Notes: a model not told the origin generated them from the sequence alone. Numbered from the stretch's first letter, positions 15,054-23,620 are shown. The stretch: DNA of 64,000 nt from Streptomyces cellulosae (GCF_000721105.1 NZ_JOEV01000008.1:62001-126000), one strand, 5' to 3'. Numbers and translations: made by a program.

Positions 15054-17266
15054 CCGACGACCAGCACGAAGAGGGCACGCCCCGCAGCGCGGGCCGCTGG
15101 GACCCGCTGCCCCAGGGCGACTACGACGACGGCGCCACCGCCTTCGTCAAGCTCCCGGAAGGGGGTGTCGACGCCCTCCTGGCCTCCGCCGACAGTCCGC
15201 TCGCCGCGCCCGGTCACGGCTATGTGCCGCCGCAGATAACGGTCACCCCGGCCGGCGGCACCGACCCGGCCACCCCGCCCGAGACGGGTTCCTGGGCGAT
15301 GCCCTCCGCAGCCGTCGACGGTTCGCAGTGGCCCGACCCGAACGCCGTACCGCACGGCGGCGGGGACGACCGGTTCACCTACAACCCCGGCGGCACCGGG
15401 CAGTGGCACTTCGAGGAGACGGGACAGGCGGAGGGCGCCCATTCCGCTCCGGCGCCGGGCCACGACGTCACCGGGCAGTGGTCGATCCCGGTCGCCGGCG
15501 GCGAGCTCCCGGACGAATCGGGCGAGTTCACCACGTCCTCCCTGGTCGAGCAGTGGGGCGGCACCCCGCCGGCCACCCTGCCCGGCGGCGCCCCCGCCCC
15601 CTGGGCGACGGAAGCGGCCGGGCAGCCCTGGGAACAGCCGTCCGCACCGGCGGACCAGGGCACGCGCTACGAGGACGGGCAGCCTGCGGCACCCGGGTAC
15701 GAGTACGAGCGGCCTACGGGGTCCGAGTACACGCACGGCCGGCCCGCGGACCCCGCCTCCGGGTACGACCGGCCGCCGACGGACGGCGGCCATGGGCACG
15801 GCCACGGCGACGAGCAGTCGGCTCAGTCCTGGTCCGGGCAGGAGCGGTCGGCTGCCGCCGGGGACGCCACGGCGTACGAGCAGCCCGAGGTGTACGGCGC
15901 GGGTGAGACGGTCGAGCACGGGCGGGACCAACGTGCCGCCGAAGCGCGGGCGGCGGAGGCGTTCGAGGCGGAGCGGCACGCGTCGCAGGCCCACGCTGCG
16001 GAGCGGCATGCTGCGGAGGCACGTGCGGCTGCGGAGCGGCAGGCTTCGGAGACGCGTGTGCCGGGCGCGCACGCCCCCGATCACCACGCCTCCGATCACC
16101 ACGCCTCCGATCACCACGCTCCGGATCACCACACTCCGGATCACCACGCCCCCGATCACCAAGAGCCGCAGCACCACGCCCCGGACGCCTACGAGCCGAG
16201 GGCCTACGAGCAGCCGGGCGCCTACGGCCAGGAGCAGCCCGCTCCCGAGGACCACGGTCCGATGGAGCCGGGTCCGGCCGGGCGCGAGTCCGAGCAGACC
16301 CGCGTCCACGCGTCCGTGCGGCCCCAGCCGCTGCCGCCCGAGCAACAGCCCGGCGAGGCACCCGCGGAGACGCCCGCAGAAGCCGTTCTGGACGCCTCAC
16401 AGCCCGCTCACGGGGCCGGTGAGGCCGACGAGGCGGCGGAGCGCGCCAACGACGCCGCAGAGGCCGTGGAAGCCGCGGAGAGGGCCGCCGAGGCCGCCGC
16501 GGAGTCCACCGAGGCCGAGTCCGAGCCGGCCCACGCGCCCGGTGCCGCCGCGGGCGCGGAGTCCGCGTCCGACCCGGCGGAGACGGGGGACGGGGCGCCG
16601 CCGCACCCCGGCGAGGAACACCCCCTCGCCGCCTACGTCCTGCGCGTCAACGGTGTCGAACGTCCGGTCACCGACGCGTGGATCGGTGAGTCGCTGCTCT
16701 ACGTGCTGCGTGAGCGGCTCGGACTGGCCGGTGCCAAGGACGGCTGCTCGCAGGGCGAGTGCGGGGCCTGCAACGTCCAGGTCGACGGACGGCTCGTCGC
16801 GTCCTGCCTGGTTCCGGCCGTGACCGCGGCCGGCAGCGAGGTCCGCACCGTCGAGGGACTGGCCGTCGACGGGCAGCCCTCGGACGTCCAGCGGGCCCTC
16901 GCGAAGTGCGGCGCGGTGCAGTGCGGTTTCTGCGTGCCGGGCATGGCGATGACCGTGCACGACCTGCTGGAGGGCAACCCGGCGCCGAGCGAGATGGAGA
17001 CCCGCCAGGCACTGTGCGGAAACCTCTGCCGCTGCTCCGGCTACCGGGGTGTCGTGGACGCGGTCAAGGAGGTCGTCGCGGAACGCGAGGCACACTCCGC
17101 GGCCGACGCTGAGACGGACGCCGACGAGGCACGTATCCCGCACCAGGCGGGTCCGGGCGCCGGCAGGGTCAACCCGTCCGCGTTCGAACCGGCCAGGCAC
17201 GACCAGGCGTACGGACACGGACACGGACACGGGCCCGCACAGGGACAGGACGGAGGCCAGGCGTGA
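15050..17266 (+). CDS. Molybdenum hydroxylase 2Fe-2S subunit with giant disordered N-terminal extension
   Basis: The last 210 residues are a normal two-cluster iron-sulfur subunit. The plant-type cluster motif is CSQGECGACN with a later Cys (near 566-590), and the second is QCGFCVPG with LCGNLCRCSGY (near 625-665). Family members are usually 150-200 residues, but this one has 738. Residues 1-525 are Pro/Gly/Glu-rich low complexity, with an Ala/Glu helical stretch (about 285-340) and a His-rich repeat DHHAS/DHHAP (344-373). The GTG start overlaps the FAD gene stop. The C-terminal tail is again His-rich (GHGHGHG). The extension may bind metal or act as a tether. Electron transfer between the molybdenum and flavin subunits is the established part. 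Confidence 0.85.
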   Translation: MTDDQHEEGTPRSAGRWDPLPQGDYDDGATAFVKLPEGGVDALLASADSPLAAPGHGYVPPQITVTPAGGTDPATPPETGSWAMPSAAVDGSQWPDPNAVPHGGGDDRFTYNPGGTGQWHFEETGQAEGAHSAPAPGHDVTGQWSIPVAGGELPDESGEFTTSSLVEQWGGTPPATLPGGAPAPWATEAAGQPWEQPSAPADQGTRYEDGQPAAPGYEYERPTGSEYTHGRPADPASGYDRPPTDGGHGHGHGDEQSAQSWSGQERSAAAGDATAYEQPEVYGAGETVEHGRDQRAAEARAAEAFEAERHASQAHAAERHAAEARAAAERQASETRVPGAHAPDHHASDHHASDHHAPDHHTPDHHAPDHQEPQHHAPDAYEPRAYEQPGAYGQEQPAPEDHGPMEPGPAGRESEQTRVHASVRPQPLPPEQQPGEAPAETPAEAVLDASQPAHGAGEADEAAERANDAAEAVEAAERAAEAAAESTEAESEPAHAPGAAAGAESASDPAETGDGAPPHPGEEHPLAAYVLRVNGVERPVTDAWIGESLLYVLRERLGLAGAKDGCSQGECGACNVQVDGRLVASCLVPAVTAAGSEVRTVEGLAVDGQPSDVQRALAKCGAVQCGFCVPGMAMTVHDLLEGNPAPSEMETRQALCGNLCRCSGYRGVVDAVKEVVAEREAHSAADAETDADEARIPHQAGPGAGRVNPSAFEPARHDQAYGHGHGHGPAQGQDGGQA
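16079..16168 (+). repeat. 15-bp tandem repeat encoding DHHAS/DHHAP
   Basis: Five near-identical units of GATCACCACGCCTCC start at 16079, 16094, 16109, 16124 and 16139, with a sixth decayed unit at 16154. They are in frame and code for Asp-His-His-Ala-Ser/Pro inside the iron-sulfur subunit extension. Confidence 0.9.
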
Positions 17267-19572
17267 GCAACGAAGCCGCCACCGCGACCACCGCCGCGGA
17301 GGCAGCACCCGCCCCCGAGCCGATCCCGCACGGCCTCGGCGTGCCCCTGCCGGCCGCCGAGGCCCGGGCCAAGACGGAGGGCACCTTCCCGTACGCGGCC
17401 GACCTGTGGGCCGAGGGACTGCTGTGGGCGGCCGTACTGCGCTCCCCGCACCCGCACGCGCGCATCGTGTCGATCGACACGTCCCACGCGCGCGAGATGC
17501 CCGGGGTCCGGGCCGTCGTCACGCACGAGGACGTGCCCGGCAGCGCGCTGCTCGGGCGCGGCAAGGCCGACCGGCCGGTGTTCGCCTCCGAGGTCGTACG
17601 CCATCACGGCGAGCCCATCGCGGCCGTCGCCGCCGACCACCCCGACACCGCGCGGATGGCCGCGGCCGCCGTCATCGTCGAGTACGAGGTGCTCGACCCG
17701 GTCACCGACCCCGAGCAGGCCTTCGAGGCGGAGCCGCTGCACCCCGACGGCAACCTGATCCGGCACATCCCGTTGCGCCATGGCGATCCGGACGCGGTCG
17801 GCGAGATCGTCGTCGAGGGCCAGTACCGCATCGGTCGCCAGGACCCGGCCCCCATCGGTGCCGAGGCCGGCCTGGCCGTGCCGCGCCCCGACGGCGGCGT
17901 CGAACTGTACGTGGCCTCCACGGACCCGCACACCGACCGCGACATCGCCGCCGCCTGCTACGGCCTGGAGCCGGAGCGCGTGAAGGTCGTCGTCACCGGC
18001 GTCCCCGGCGCCACCGCGGACCGGGAGGACCACGGCTTCCAGCTCCCGCTCGGACTGCTGGCCCTGAAGACCGGCTGCCCGGTCAAGCTCACCGCGACGC
18101 GCGAAGAGTCCTTCCTCGGCCACACCCACCGGCACCCCACCCTGCTGAGATACCGCCACCACGCCGACGCCGAGGGCCGGTTGGTGAAGGTCGAGGCGCA
18201 GATCCTGCTCGACGCGGGCGCGTACGCGGACACCTCGTCGCAGGCGCTGGCCGCCGCGGTCTCCTTCGCCTGCGGCCCGTACGTCGTCCCGAACGCCTTC
18301 ATCGAGGGCTGGGCCGTCCGCACCAACAACCCGCCCTCCGGCCATGTCCGCGGCGAGGGCGCGATGCAGGTGTGCGCCGCGTACGAGGCCCAGATGGACA
18401 AGCTGGCCAAGAAGCTGGGCGTCGACCCGGCGGAGCTGCGCCTGCGCAACGTGATGGCCACCGGGGACGTGCTCCCGACGGGCCAGACGGTGACCTGCCC
18501 GGCGCCCGTCGCCGAACTCCTGCAGGCGGTACGGGACGTCCCGCTTCCCCCGCTCCCCATGGACACGCCCGAGGACGAGTGGCTGCTGCCGGGCGGCCCC
18601 GAGGGCGCGGGCGACCCGGGCGCGGTGCGACGGGGCGTCGGCTACGGCCTGGGCATGGTGCACATGCTCGGCGCCGAGGGCACGGACGAGGTCTCCACGG
18701 CGACCGTCAGGGTCCAGGACGGCGTGGCGACGGTGCTGTGCGCGGCGGTGGAGACCGGCCAGGGCTTCACCACACTGGCCCGGCAGATCGTCCAGGACAC
18801 CCTCGGCATCGACGAGGTCCATGTGGCCCCCGTCGACACCGACCAGCCACCGGCCGGCCCGAGCTGCCGCAGCCGCCACACCTGGGTGTCGGGCGGCGCG
18901 GTGGAACGCGCCGCCAAGATGGTCCGCACGCAGCTCCTGCAGCCCCTGGCGCACAAGTTCGGCATGTCCACCGAGCTGCTCCAGATCACCGACGGCAAGA
19001 TCACCTCGTACGACGGCGTCCTGTCGACCACCGTCACCGAGGCGATGGACGGCAAGGAACTGTGGGCGACCGCCCAGTGCCGCCCCCACCCGACCGAGCC
19101 CCTGGACGAGGCCGGCCAGGGCGACGCCTTCGTGGGCCTCGCCTTCTGCGCCATCCGCGCGGTGGTCGACGTCGACATCGAACTGGGGTCGGTACGCGTG
19201 GTCGAGCTGGCCCTCGCCCAGGACGTCGGCCGCGTCCTGAACCCGGCCCAGCTGGCGGCCCGCATCGAGGCGGGCGTCACCCAGGGCGTCGGTATCGCCC
19301 TCACCGAGAACCTGCGCAGCGCGCGCGGTGTGATCCGGCACCCCGACCTCACCGGCTACGCCCTCCCGACGGCCCTGGACGCGCCCGACATCCGCATCGT
19401 CAAGCTGGTCGAGGAACGCGACGTGGTCGCCCCGTTCGGCGCGAAGGCGGTCAGCGCGGTCCCGGTGGTGACCTCTCCCGCCGCCATCGCGTCCGCGGTC
19501 CGCGCCGCGACGGGCCGCCCGGTCAACCGCCTTCCGATCCGCCCCCAGGCGGCGGTGGTGACGAACCAGTGA
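17263..19572 (+). CDS. Molybdenum hydroxylase, molybdopterin-binding large subunit
   Basis: A 769-residue catalytic subunit. Domain one (RSPHPHARIVSIDTSHAREMPGV in parts, near 65-90) and the molybdopterin domain (SGHVRGEGAMQVCAAYEAQMDKLAKKLGVDPAELRLRN, near 360-400) are clear. Two positions depart from the family: the usual RGFG is RGEG, and the C-terminal AKGVGEPP segment, which holds the base-catalyst Glu, reads AKAVSAVPV (near 728-736), without that Glu. It may therefore have altered chemistry or no activity. The GTG start overlaps the Fe-S gene stop, and the stop overlaps the next small gene. Operon membership and fold are firm; the substrate is unknown. Confidence 0.83.
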   Translation: MSNEAATATTAAEAAPAPEPIPHGLGVPLPAAEARAKTEGTFPYAADLWAEGLLWAAVLRSPHPHARIVSIDTSHAREMPGVRAVVTHEDVPGSALLGRGKADRPVFASEVVRHHGEPIAAVAADHPDTARMAAAAVIVEYEVLDPVTDPEQAFEAEPLHPDGNLIRHIPLRHGDPDAVGEIVVEGQYRIGRQDPAPIGAEAGLAVPRPDGGVELYVASTDPHTDRDIAAACYGLEPERVKVVVTGVPGATADREDHGFQLPLGLLALKTGCPVKLTATREESFLGHTHRHPTLLRYRHHADAEGRLVKVEAQILLDAGAYADTSSQALAAAVSFACGPYVVPNAFIEGWAVRTNNPPSGHVRGEGAMQVCAAYEAQMDKLAKKLGVDPAELRLRNVMATGDVLPTGQTVTCPAPVAELLQAVRDVPLPPLPMDTPEDEWLLPGGPEGAGDPGAVRRGVGYGLGMVHMLGAEGTDEVSTATVRVQDGVATVLCAAVETGQGFTTLARQIVQDTLGIDEVHVAPVDTDQPPAGPSCRSRHTWVSGGAVERAAKMVRTQLLQPLAHKFGMSTELLQITDGKITSYDGVLSTTVTEAMDGKELWATAQCRPHPTEPLDEAGQGDAFVGLAFCAIRAVVDVDIELGSVRVVELALAQDVGRVLNPAQLAARIEAGVTQGVGIALTENLRSARGVIRHPDLTGYALPTALDAPDIRIVKLVEERDVVAPFGAKAVSAVPVVTSPAAIASAVRAATGRPVNRLPIRPQAAVVTNQ

Positions 19573-19703
19573 GCACGACCCCGGAGCCGGAGGAGCAGCC
19601 TCGCTACGAACCCCCGCCGGGTCTGGGGAAGCTGGCGCTGTGGATCGTGCTGTTCGTGGTGGCGGCGGTGGTCGTCGTGGTGGGTGGCGTGTACTTCGCG
19701 TGA
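19569..19703 (+). CDS. Small single-helix membrane protein at the end of the hydroxylase operon
   Basis: A 44-residue protein beginning at the GTG that overlaps the stop of the large subunit (GTGA). The first 20 residues are acidic and proline-rich (TTPEPEEQPRYEPPPG), followed by one strongly hydrophobic helix (LALWIVLFVVAAVVVVVGGV) and a short tail. The coupled start, the clean hydrophobic helix and the charged N terminus support a real gene. It may anchor or stabilise the hydroxylase at the membrane; that is inference. I do not recognise a family. Confidence 0.6.
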   Translation: MSTTPEPEEQPRYEPPPGLGKLALWIVLFVVAAVVVVVGGVYFA

Positions 19704-19746
19704 GGTGGGTATTTCGCGGGCGGCGTGAACCTCTCGTGAGACGTGG

Positions 19747-19818
19747 ACCTCACCCGAGGCCTGCACCTCACCCGAGGCCTGCACCTCACCCGAGGCCTGC
19801 ACCTCACGCGAGGCGGGG
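19747..19818. repeat. 18-bp tandem repeat in an intergenic region
   Basis: Three perfect units of ACCTCACCCGAGGCCTGC (19747-19764, 19765-19782, 19783-19800) are followed by a fourth degenerate unit (19801-19818). Each contains the near-palindrome CCTCACCCGAGG. The array lies between the hydroxylase operon and the kinase-like gene and ends 6 bp before its start. Confidence 0.85.
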
Positions 19819-19824
19819 ACGTCC

Positions 19825-20376
19825 GTGGCGCGCGAGTCCGTGATCCGCGGGGTGGTCGTCGTCACGGGAGTCATGGCGGCCGGGAAGTCGACGGTGGCGC
19901 AGGCGCCGGCCGAGCATCTGCCGAGGTCGGCGCACGTACGCGGTGATGTCTTCCGGCGGATGATCGTGTCCGGGCGCGAGGAGTTCGTGCCCGGAGCCGC
20001 CCCCGGCGGTGAGGCCGAGGCCCAACTCCGGCTCCGCCACCGGCTGTCGGCGGCGACGGCGGACGCGTACGCGGAGGCCGGTTTCACCGCGGTCGTGCAG
20101 GACGTGCTGCTGGGCGAGGAGCTGTCGGCGTACGTCGACATGGTCCGCACCCGCCCGCTGTACGTCGTCGTCCTGGCGCCGAGCCCGGAGACGGTCGCGG
20201 ACCGGGAGGCCGGGCGGGAGAAGAACGGCTACGGCGCCTGGACGGTCGAGGAACTGGACGGGGCGTTGCGGGCGTCGACCCCGCGGATCGGCCTGTGGCT
20301 GGACACCTCCGCGCTGACCGTCGCGGAGACCGTGGACGCGATCCAGGCGGGACGGGAACGGGCGAGGGTCGCCTGA
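19825..20376 (+). CDS. P-loop kinase-like ATPase
   Basis: A 183-residue protein with a Walker A motif near the N terminus (VVVTGVMAAGKSTVAQ) followed by VRGDVFRRM, the arrangement of small kinases such as chloramphenicol phosphotransferase, gluconokinase and zeta toxin. A central VVQDVLLGEEL provides the Walker B-like Asp. REAGREKNGYGAW looks like a lid. The substrate is unknown. The start is GTG 19825, just after the 18-bp repeat array, with GGCGGGGAC as a weak ribosome-binding site. An antibiotic phosphotransferase role is possible but not supported by any specific residue. Confidence 0.7.
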   Translation: MARESVIRGVVVVTGVMAAGKSTVAQAPAEHLPRSAHVRGDVFRRMIVSGREEFVPGAAPGGEAEAQLRLRHRLSAATADAYAEAGFTAVVQDVLLGEELSAYVDMVRTRPLYVVVLAPSPETVADREAGREKNGYGAWTVEELDGALRASTPRIGLWLDTSALTVAETVDAIQAGRERARVA

Positions 20377-20505
20377 CGTCTTCTGAGCCGGGGCGTTGTC
20401 AGTGGTGGCGCGTAGTGTTCTGAGCAGTGGGGGACGGTTGCCGGACCTGACCGGCTGTGCGTGCCCCGCACGGGGACTGTGAGTGAAGCACACGCGGGGG
20501 ATCAC

Positions 20506-21672
20506 ATGACTACGACGACCGACGCCGGCCCGGCGGCGATCACACTGACCGAGGCACAACTGGATCCGTACATCACGCACGCGCCGACGCGCCGCCGGCT
20601 GACCGGCCCCGGACTGCCGGGTGACAGCGGCCTGTTCACCTTCACGGGACTGCACGGGGAGGGCCTGCGGGCGGTGGCCGACTCGACGGGTGACCTCGGC
20701 CGGCCACTCGCCCGGGACCTGCGGGACCACCTCGTGATAGGCGGGCCGGTGGGCCCCCGCGGACTGGCCGAGTCGGTCCTGCAGGACGGCTCGACCGGCG
20801 AGATCTCGACGACGTACGTCCTGCGCGACCGCCACGACCTGATGCACCGCCGCCCGCTCGCACCCTCGCTGGCGACACTGGCGCGGTTCGCCGCGGCGAC
20901 GGACGAACTTGCTGGCCTGCGCGGCCAGTTCGCCTCCTACGCGGGCCGCTTCGGGCCGAAGGCGGAGGCGTCCCGGCAGCTGCTCGCGGTCTTCGAGGAG
21001 GGCACGGGCGGCGAGCCGGCGCCGTTCTGGAAGATGGCGGCCCTGATCCGTCCCCTGTCCCTGGTGGCGGGGCCGGGCACGGACTCGGGACTGGCACTGG
21101 ACCTGCCGGCCCGCCTGCTGGACCAGGAGTTCGGCCACGGCAGGATGGCGCGCTTCGAGGACGTCGACTTCCCCACGACCCTCACCCACGAGCCGACCCG
21201 CCGCTTCCTCAGAGAAGTCGGCCTGCCGGAGGACGGCGTGCTCCTCCACCTGGACACGGATGTATCGCTGCCGACCCTGGCCGAGTACTGTGCCGACGCG
21301 GACGCCCCGACCGCACTCCCCGCAGGGGCGGGTCATCTCCTGCGGATCGCCGGTCTCGCCGGCCGGGACCACAGCCTGGTCCTCGACGGCCGGACGGGCG
21401 CGGTCCTCGACTGGCACGAGCCCGAGGCCGCGCTCTACCCCCTGAACACCGACGTCTCCACACTGGCGTTCACCCTCTGGCTCCTCCACCGCGAGAGAGC
21501 GATGGACAAGGACCTGTCCCACGAGCTGACGACCCACACCTACGACCAGTTGGCGACGACGATGATCCAGGTCCTGGCAAGCGTCGACCCCACCGGAGCG
21601 ACGCCCGCCGCCGGGGCCGACTGGCACTACTGGACGTCGCTGTTCCAGAACGAGGCGGAAGGAATCCTGTGA
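20506..21672 (+). CDS. Tandem SUKH-4 domain protein (immunity-protein family)
   Basis: A 388-residue protein made of two copies of the SUKH-4 fold. The first copy has ITHAPTRRRLTGPGLPGDSG (from about 24) and the second LTHEPTRRFLREVGLPEDG (from about 225). Each is followed by the family's aromatic/acidic stretch, and the second has SLVLDGRTGAVLDW. SUKH proteins neutralise polymorphic toxins or act as adaptors. No toxin gene is adjacent, so it is an orphan. The ATG at 20506 matches the domain boundary; a longer frame from 20461 is possible. A strong terminator follows at 21748-21787. Confidence 0.65.
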   Translation: MTTTTDAGPAAITLTEAQLDPYITHAPTRRRLTGPGLPGDSGLFTFTGLHGEGLRAVADSTGDLGRPLARDLRDHLVIGGPVGPRGLAESVLQDGSTGEISTTYVLRDRHDLMHRRPLAPSLATLARFAAATDELAGLRGQFASYAGRFGPKAEASRQLLAVFEEGTGGEPAPFWKMAALIRPLSLVAGPGTDSGLALDLPARLLDQEFGHGRMARFEDVDFPTTLTHEPTRRFLREVGLPEDGVLLHLDTDVSLPTLAEYCADADAPTALPAGAGHLLRIAGLAGRDHSLVLDGRTGAVLDWHEPEAALYPLNTDVSTLAFTLWLLHRERAMDKDLSHELTTHTYDQLATTMIQVLASVDPTGATPAAGADWHYWTSLFQNEAEGIL

Positions 21673-21747
21673 CGGCCCCGGCAAGCGCCGACGCAGTTCG
21701 AACACGCGCAGGGCCGTTGCCCGTCACTGCGCTGCCTTACCCCCACG

Positions 21748-21787
21748 CCAAGGGCGCGGCACCCTCGCGAGGATGCCACGCCCTTGG
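21748..21787 (+). terminator. Terminator after the SUKH gene
   Basis: CCAAGGGCG (21748-21756) pairs with CGCCCTTGG (21779-21787), extended inward by GGCA/TGCC after one mismatch, with an inner CCTCGCGAGG. It may serve both the SUKH gene (+) and tRNA-Cys (-). Confidence 0.7.
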
Positions 21788-21809
21788 TCATGCCTGCTCA
21801 AAGCACTGG

Positions 21810-21881
21810 AGGCCGTGGCGGGAATCGAACCCGCGTAACTCGCTTTGCAGGCGAGTCCCTAAACCACTCGGGCACACGGCC
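21810..21881 (-). tRNA. tRNA-Cys (GCA)
   Basis: Reading the minus strand from 21881, GGCCGTG pairs with CACGGCC at the other end. A D arm, the anticodon stem CTCGC/GCGAG with loop CTGCAAA (anticodon GCA) and the T arm GCGGG-TTCGATT-CCCGC follow. CCA is not encoded. The length is 72 nt. Confidence 0.95.
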
Positions 21882-22106
21882 GTGTGTTGGTGAGACGACC
21901 GTAGGGCGGGGCGGGGGAGCGGCTCAAGGAAATCGGCGGGGCTGCAATGGGACTGCCACACGCCGTTCATGAATGGACTTCGCGGGGTCCTGGCCGCACG
22001 GCCCGCCTGCCCGGCCCCCTGCGCCCGGGTCCTACGACCAAGGTCTCAGACGCCGGCCTCCCTTTGACAGGGGTCATACCTGGGCTTGGGCCTTACGCTG
22101 GCGGTC

Positions 22107-23588
22107 ATGAGTGTCCTGGAGCCCCGTGACGCCGGCGTCACGGACAAAGCCGAGCCGTCCTGTGGTGTCGAGGGTGACGAGACCGTGATGGGGCGGGCGT
22201 ATCGGGCACTCAGTGTCGGGATCGTCTCCGTCGTACTGCTGATCGCGTTCGAGGCGACGGCCGTGGGGACGGCGATGCCCGTCGCGGCGCGGGAGTTGGA
22301 CGGGGTGGCGTTGTACGCCTTCGCGTTCTCGGGGTACTTCACGACCAGTCTGTTCGGGATGGTGCTCGCCGGTCAGTGGTCGGACCGGCGCGGGCCGCTC
22401 GGGGCGTTGACCACCGGGATCGGTTGCTTCGCCGCCGGGTTGGTGCTCGCCGGGACGGCCGGTGTGATGTGGCTGTTCATCGTCGGGCGGGCCGTGCAGG
22501 GGCTCGGCGGAGGGCTGGTGATCGTCGCGTTGTACGTCGTCGTGGGGCGGGCGTATCCGGAGCGGCTGCGGCCGGCCATCATGGCGGCGTTCGCCGCGAG
22601 CTGGGTCGTGCCGTCGATCGTCGGGCCGCTCGCCTCGGGCGCGGTGACCGAGCATCTCGGCTGGCGGTGGGTGTTCCTCGGCATTCCGGCGCTGGTCGTG
22701 TTCCCGCTGGCGCTCGCGCTGCCGCAGATACGGCGGCGGGCGGCCGGCCCCGTGGGCAGGGGAGGGGAAGGAGAAGGGGGAGCGGAGGAGGCGCCGGCCG
22801 CCTCCTTCGACCGGCGCCGGCTCCGGCTCGCGCTCGGGATATCGCTCGGTGCGGGGCTGCTGCAGTACGCCGCCCAGGACCTGCGGTGGGTATCGCTGGT
22901 ACCCGGGGTCGTGGGGGCCGTGCTGCTCGTACCGGCGGCACTGGGGCTGCTGCCCCGCGGCACCTACCGGGCAGCGCGCGGGCTGCCCTCCGTCGTGCTG
23001 CTGCGCGGGGTCGCCGCCGGGTCCTTCGTCGCGGCCGAGTCCTTCGTGCCGTTGATGCTGGTCACCCAGCGCGGGTTGTCCCCGACGTTGGCCGGGTTCT
23101 CGCTCGCGGCGGGCGGCGGTACGTGGGCGCTGGCCTCGTGGGTGCAGTCGCGGCCGCGTGTGGAGCCGTACCGGGACCGGCTGATGACGGTGGGGATGGT
23201 GCTGGTCGCCGCCGCGATCGCCACGGCGCCCAGTGTGCTGATCCAGTCCGTGCCGGCCTGGATCGTCGCCGTCGCCTGGGGGTTCGGGTGCTTCGGAATG
23301 GGGCTGGTGATCTCCTCCACCAGCGTGCTCCTGCTCCAGCTCTCCGCCCCGGAGGAGGCCGGCAGCAACTCCGCGGCCCTCCAGATCTCCGACGGCCTGT
23401 CCAACGTGATCCTGCTGTCCGCGGGCGGCGCGGCCTTCGCGGCGCTGGGCGGAGGTGCGGTGAGCCATGCGGCGACCGAAGCGTCCGGGGCGCATCCGGG
23501 CGCCTTCGTCGCGGTGTTTCTGCCCATGGCGGGGGTGGCGTTGGTGGGGGTTTGGGTGGCGACGCGGATACGCGGGGCATCCGAGTGA
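22107..23588 (+). CDS. MFS transporter, DHA2-like
   Basis: A 493-residue inner-membrane exporter of the major facilitator superfamily. Motif A lies after the second helix (GQWSDRRGPLGA), followed by VGRAVQGLGGG (motif B with its Arg). A cytoplasmic hydrophilic loop (AAGPVGRGGEGEGGAEEAP) separates the two halves. About 12-14 helices can be counted. Such proteins expel drugs or metabolites using the proton gradient; the substrate is unknown. ATG 22107 is chosen over GTG/ATG codons upstream because family homology begins here. It stands alone between tRNA-Cys and the Doc cassette. TTGACA at 22064-22069 could be its -35, though no matching -10 is evident. Confidence 0.85.
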   Translation: MSVLEPRDAGVTDKAEPSCGVEGDETVMGRAYRALSVGIVSVVLLIAFEATAVGTAMPVAARELDGVALYAFAFSGYFTTSLFGMVLAGQWSDRRGPLGALTTGIGCFAAGLVLAGTAGVMWLFIVGRAVQGLGGGLVIVALYVVVGRAYPERLRPAIMAAFAASWVVPSIVGPLASGAVTEHLGWRWVFLGIPALVVFPLALALPQIRRRAAGPVGRGGEGEGGAEEAPAASFDRRRLRLALGISLGAGLLQYAAQDLRWVSLVPGVVGAVLLVPAALGLLPRGTYRAARGLPSVVLLRGVAAGSFVAAESFVPLMLVTQRGLSPTLAGFSLAAGGGTWALASWVQSRPRVEPYRDRLMTVGMVLVAAAIATAPSVLIQSVPAWIVAVAWGFGCFGMGLVISSTSVLLLQLSAPEEAGSNSAALQISDGLSNVILLSAGGAAFAALGGGAVSHAATEASGAHPGAFVAVFLPMAGVALVGVWVATRIRGASE

Positions 23589-23594
23589 CACCAG

Positions 23595-23614
23595 GTGGTA
23601 CCACGTAGTACCGT
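23595..23614 (+). promoter_or_regulatory. Operator of the Doc toxin-antitoxin operon
   Basis: GTGGTACCAC (23595-23604) is a perfect palindrome immediately followed by a second, imperfect copy GTAGTACCGT (23605-23614), ending 6 bp before the antitoxin start. Paired half-sites at this place are the usual autoregulatory operator of toxin-antitoxin operons. Confidence 0.6.
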
Positions 23615-23620
23615 CGGCCT

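Noticed and set aside
16079..16168. Short regularly spaced repeats as a CRISPR array
   Set aside because: The units are contiguous 15-mers without spacers, in frame with an Fe-S subunit gene, so they are a coding repeat. The 18-bp arrays at 19747 and 63607 fail for the same reason.
19825..20376. Kinase-like ATPase as an antibiotic phosphotransferase
   Set aside because: Only the P-loop and general layout are visible; no residues specific for chloramphenicol or aminoglycoside enzymes were found.
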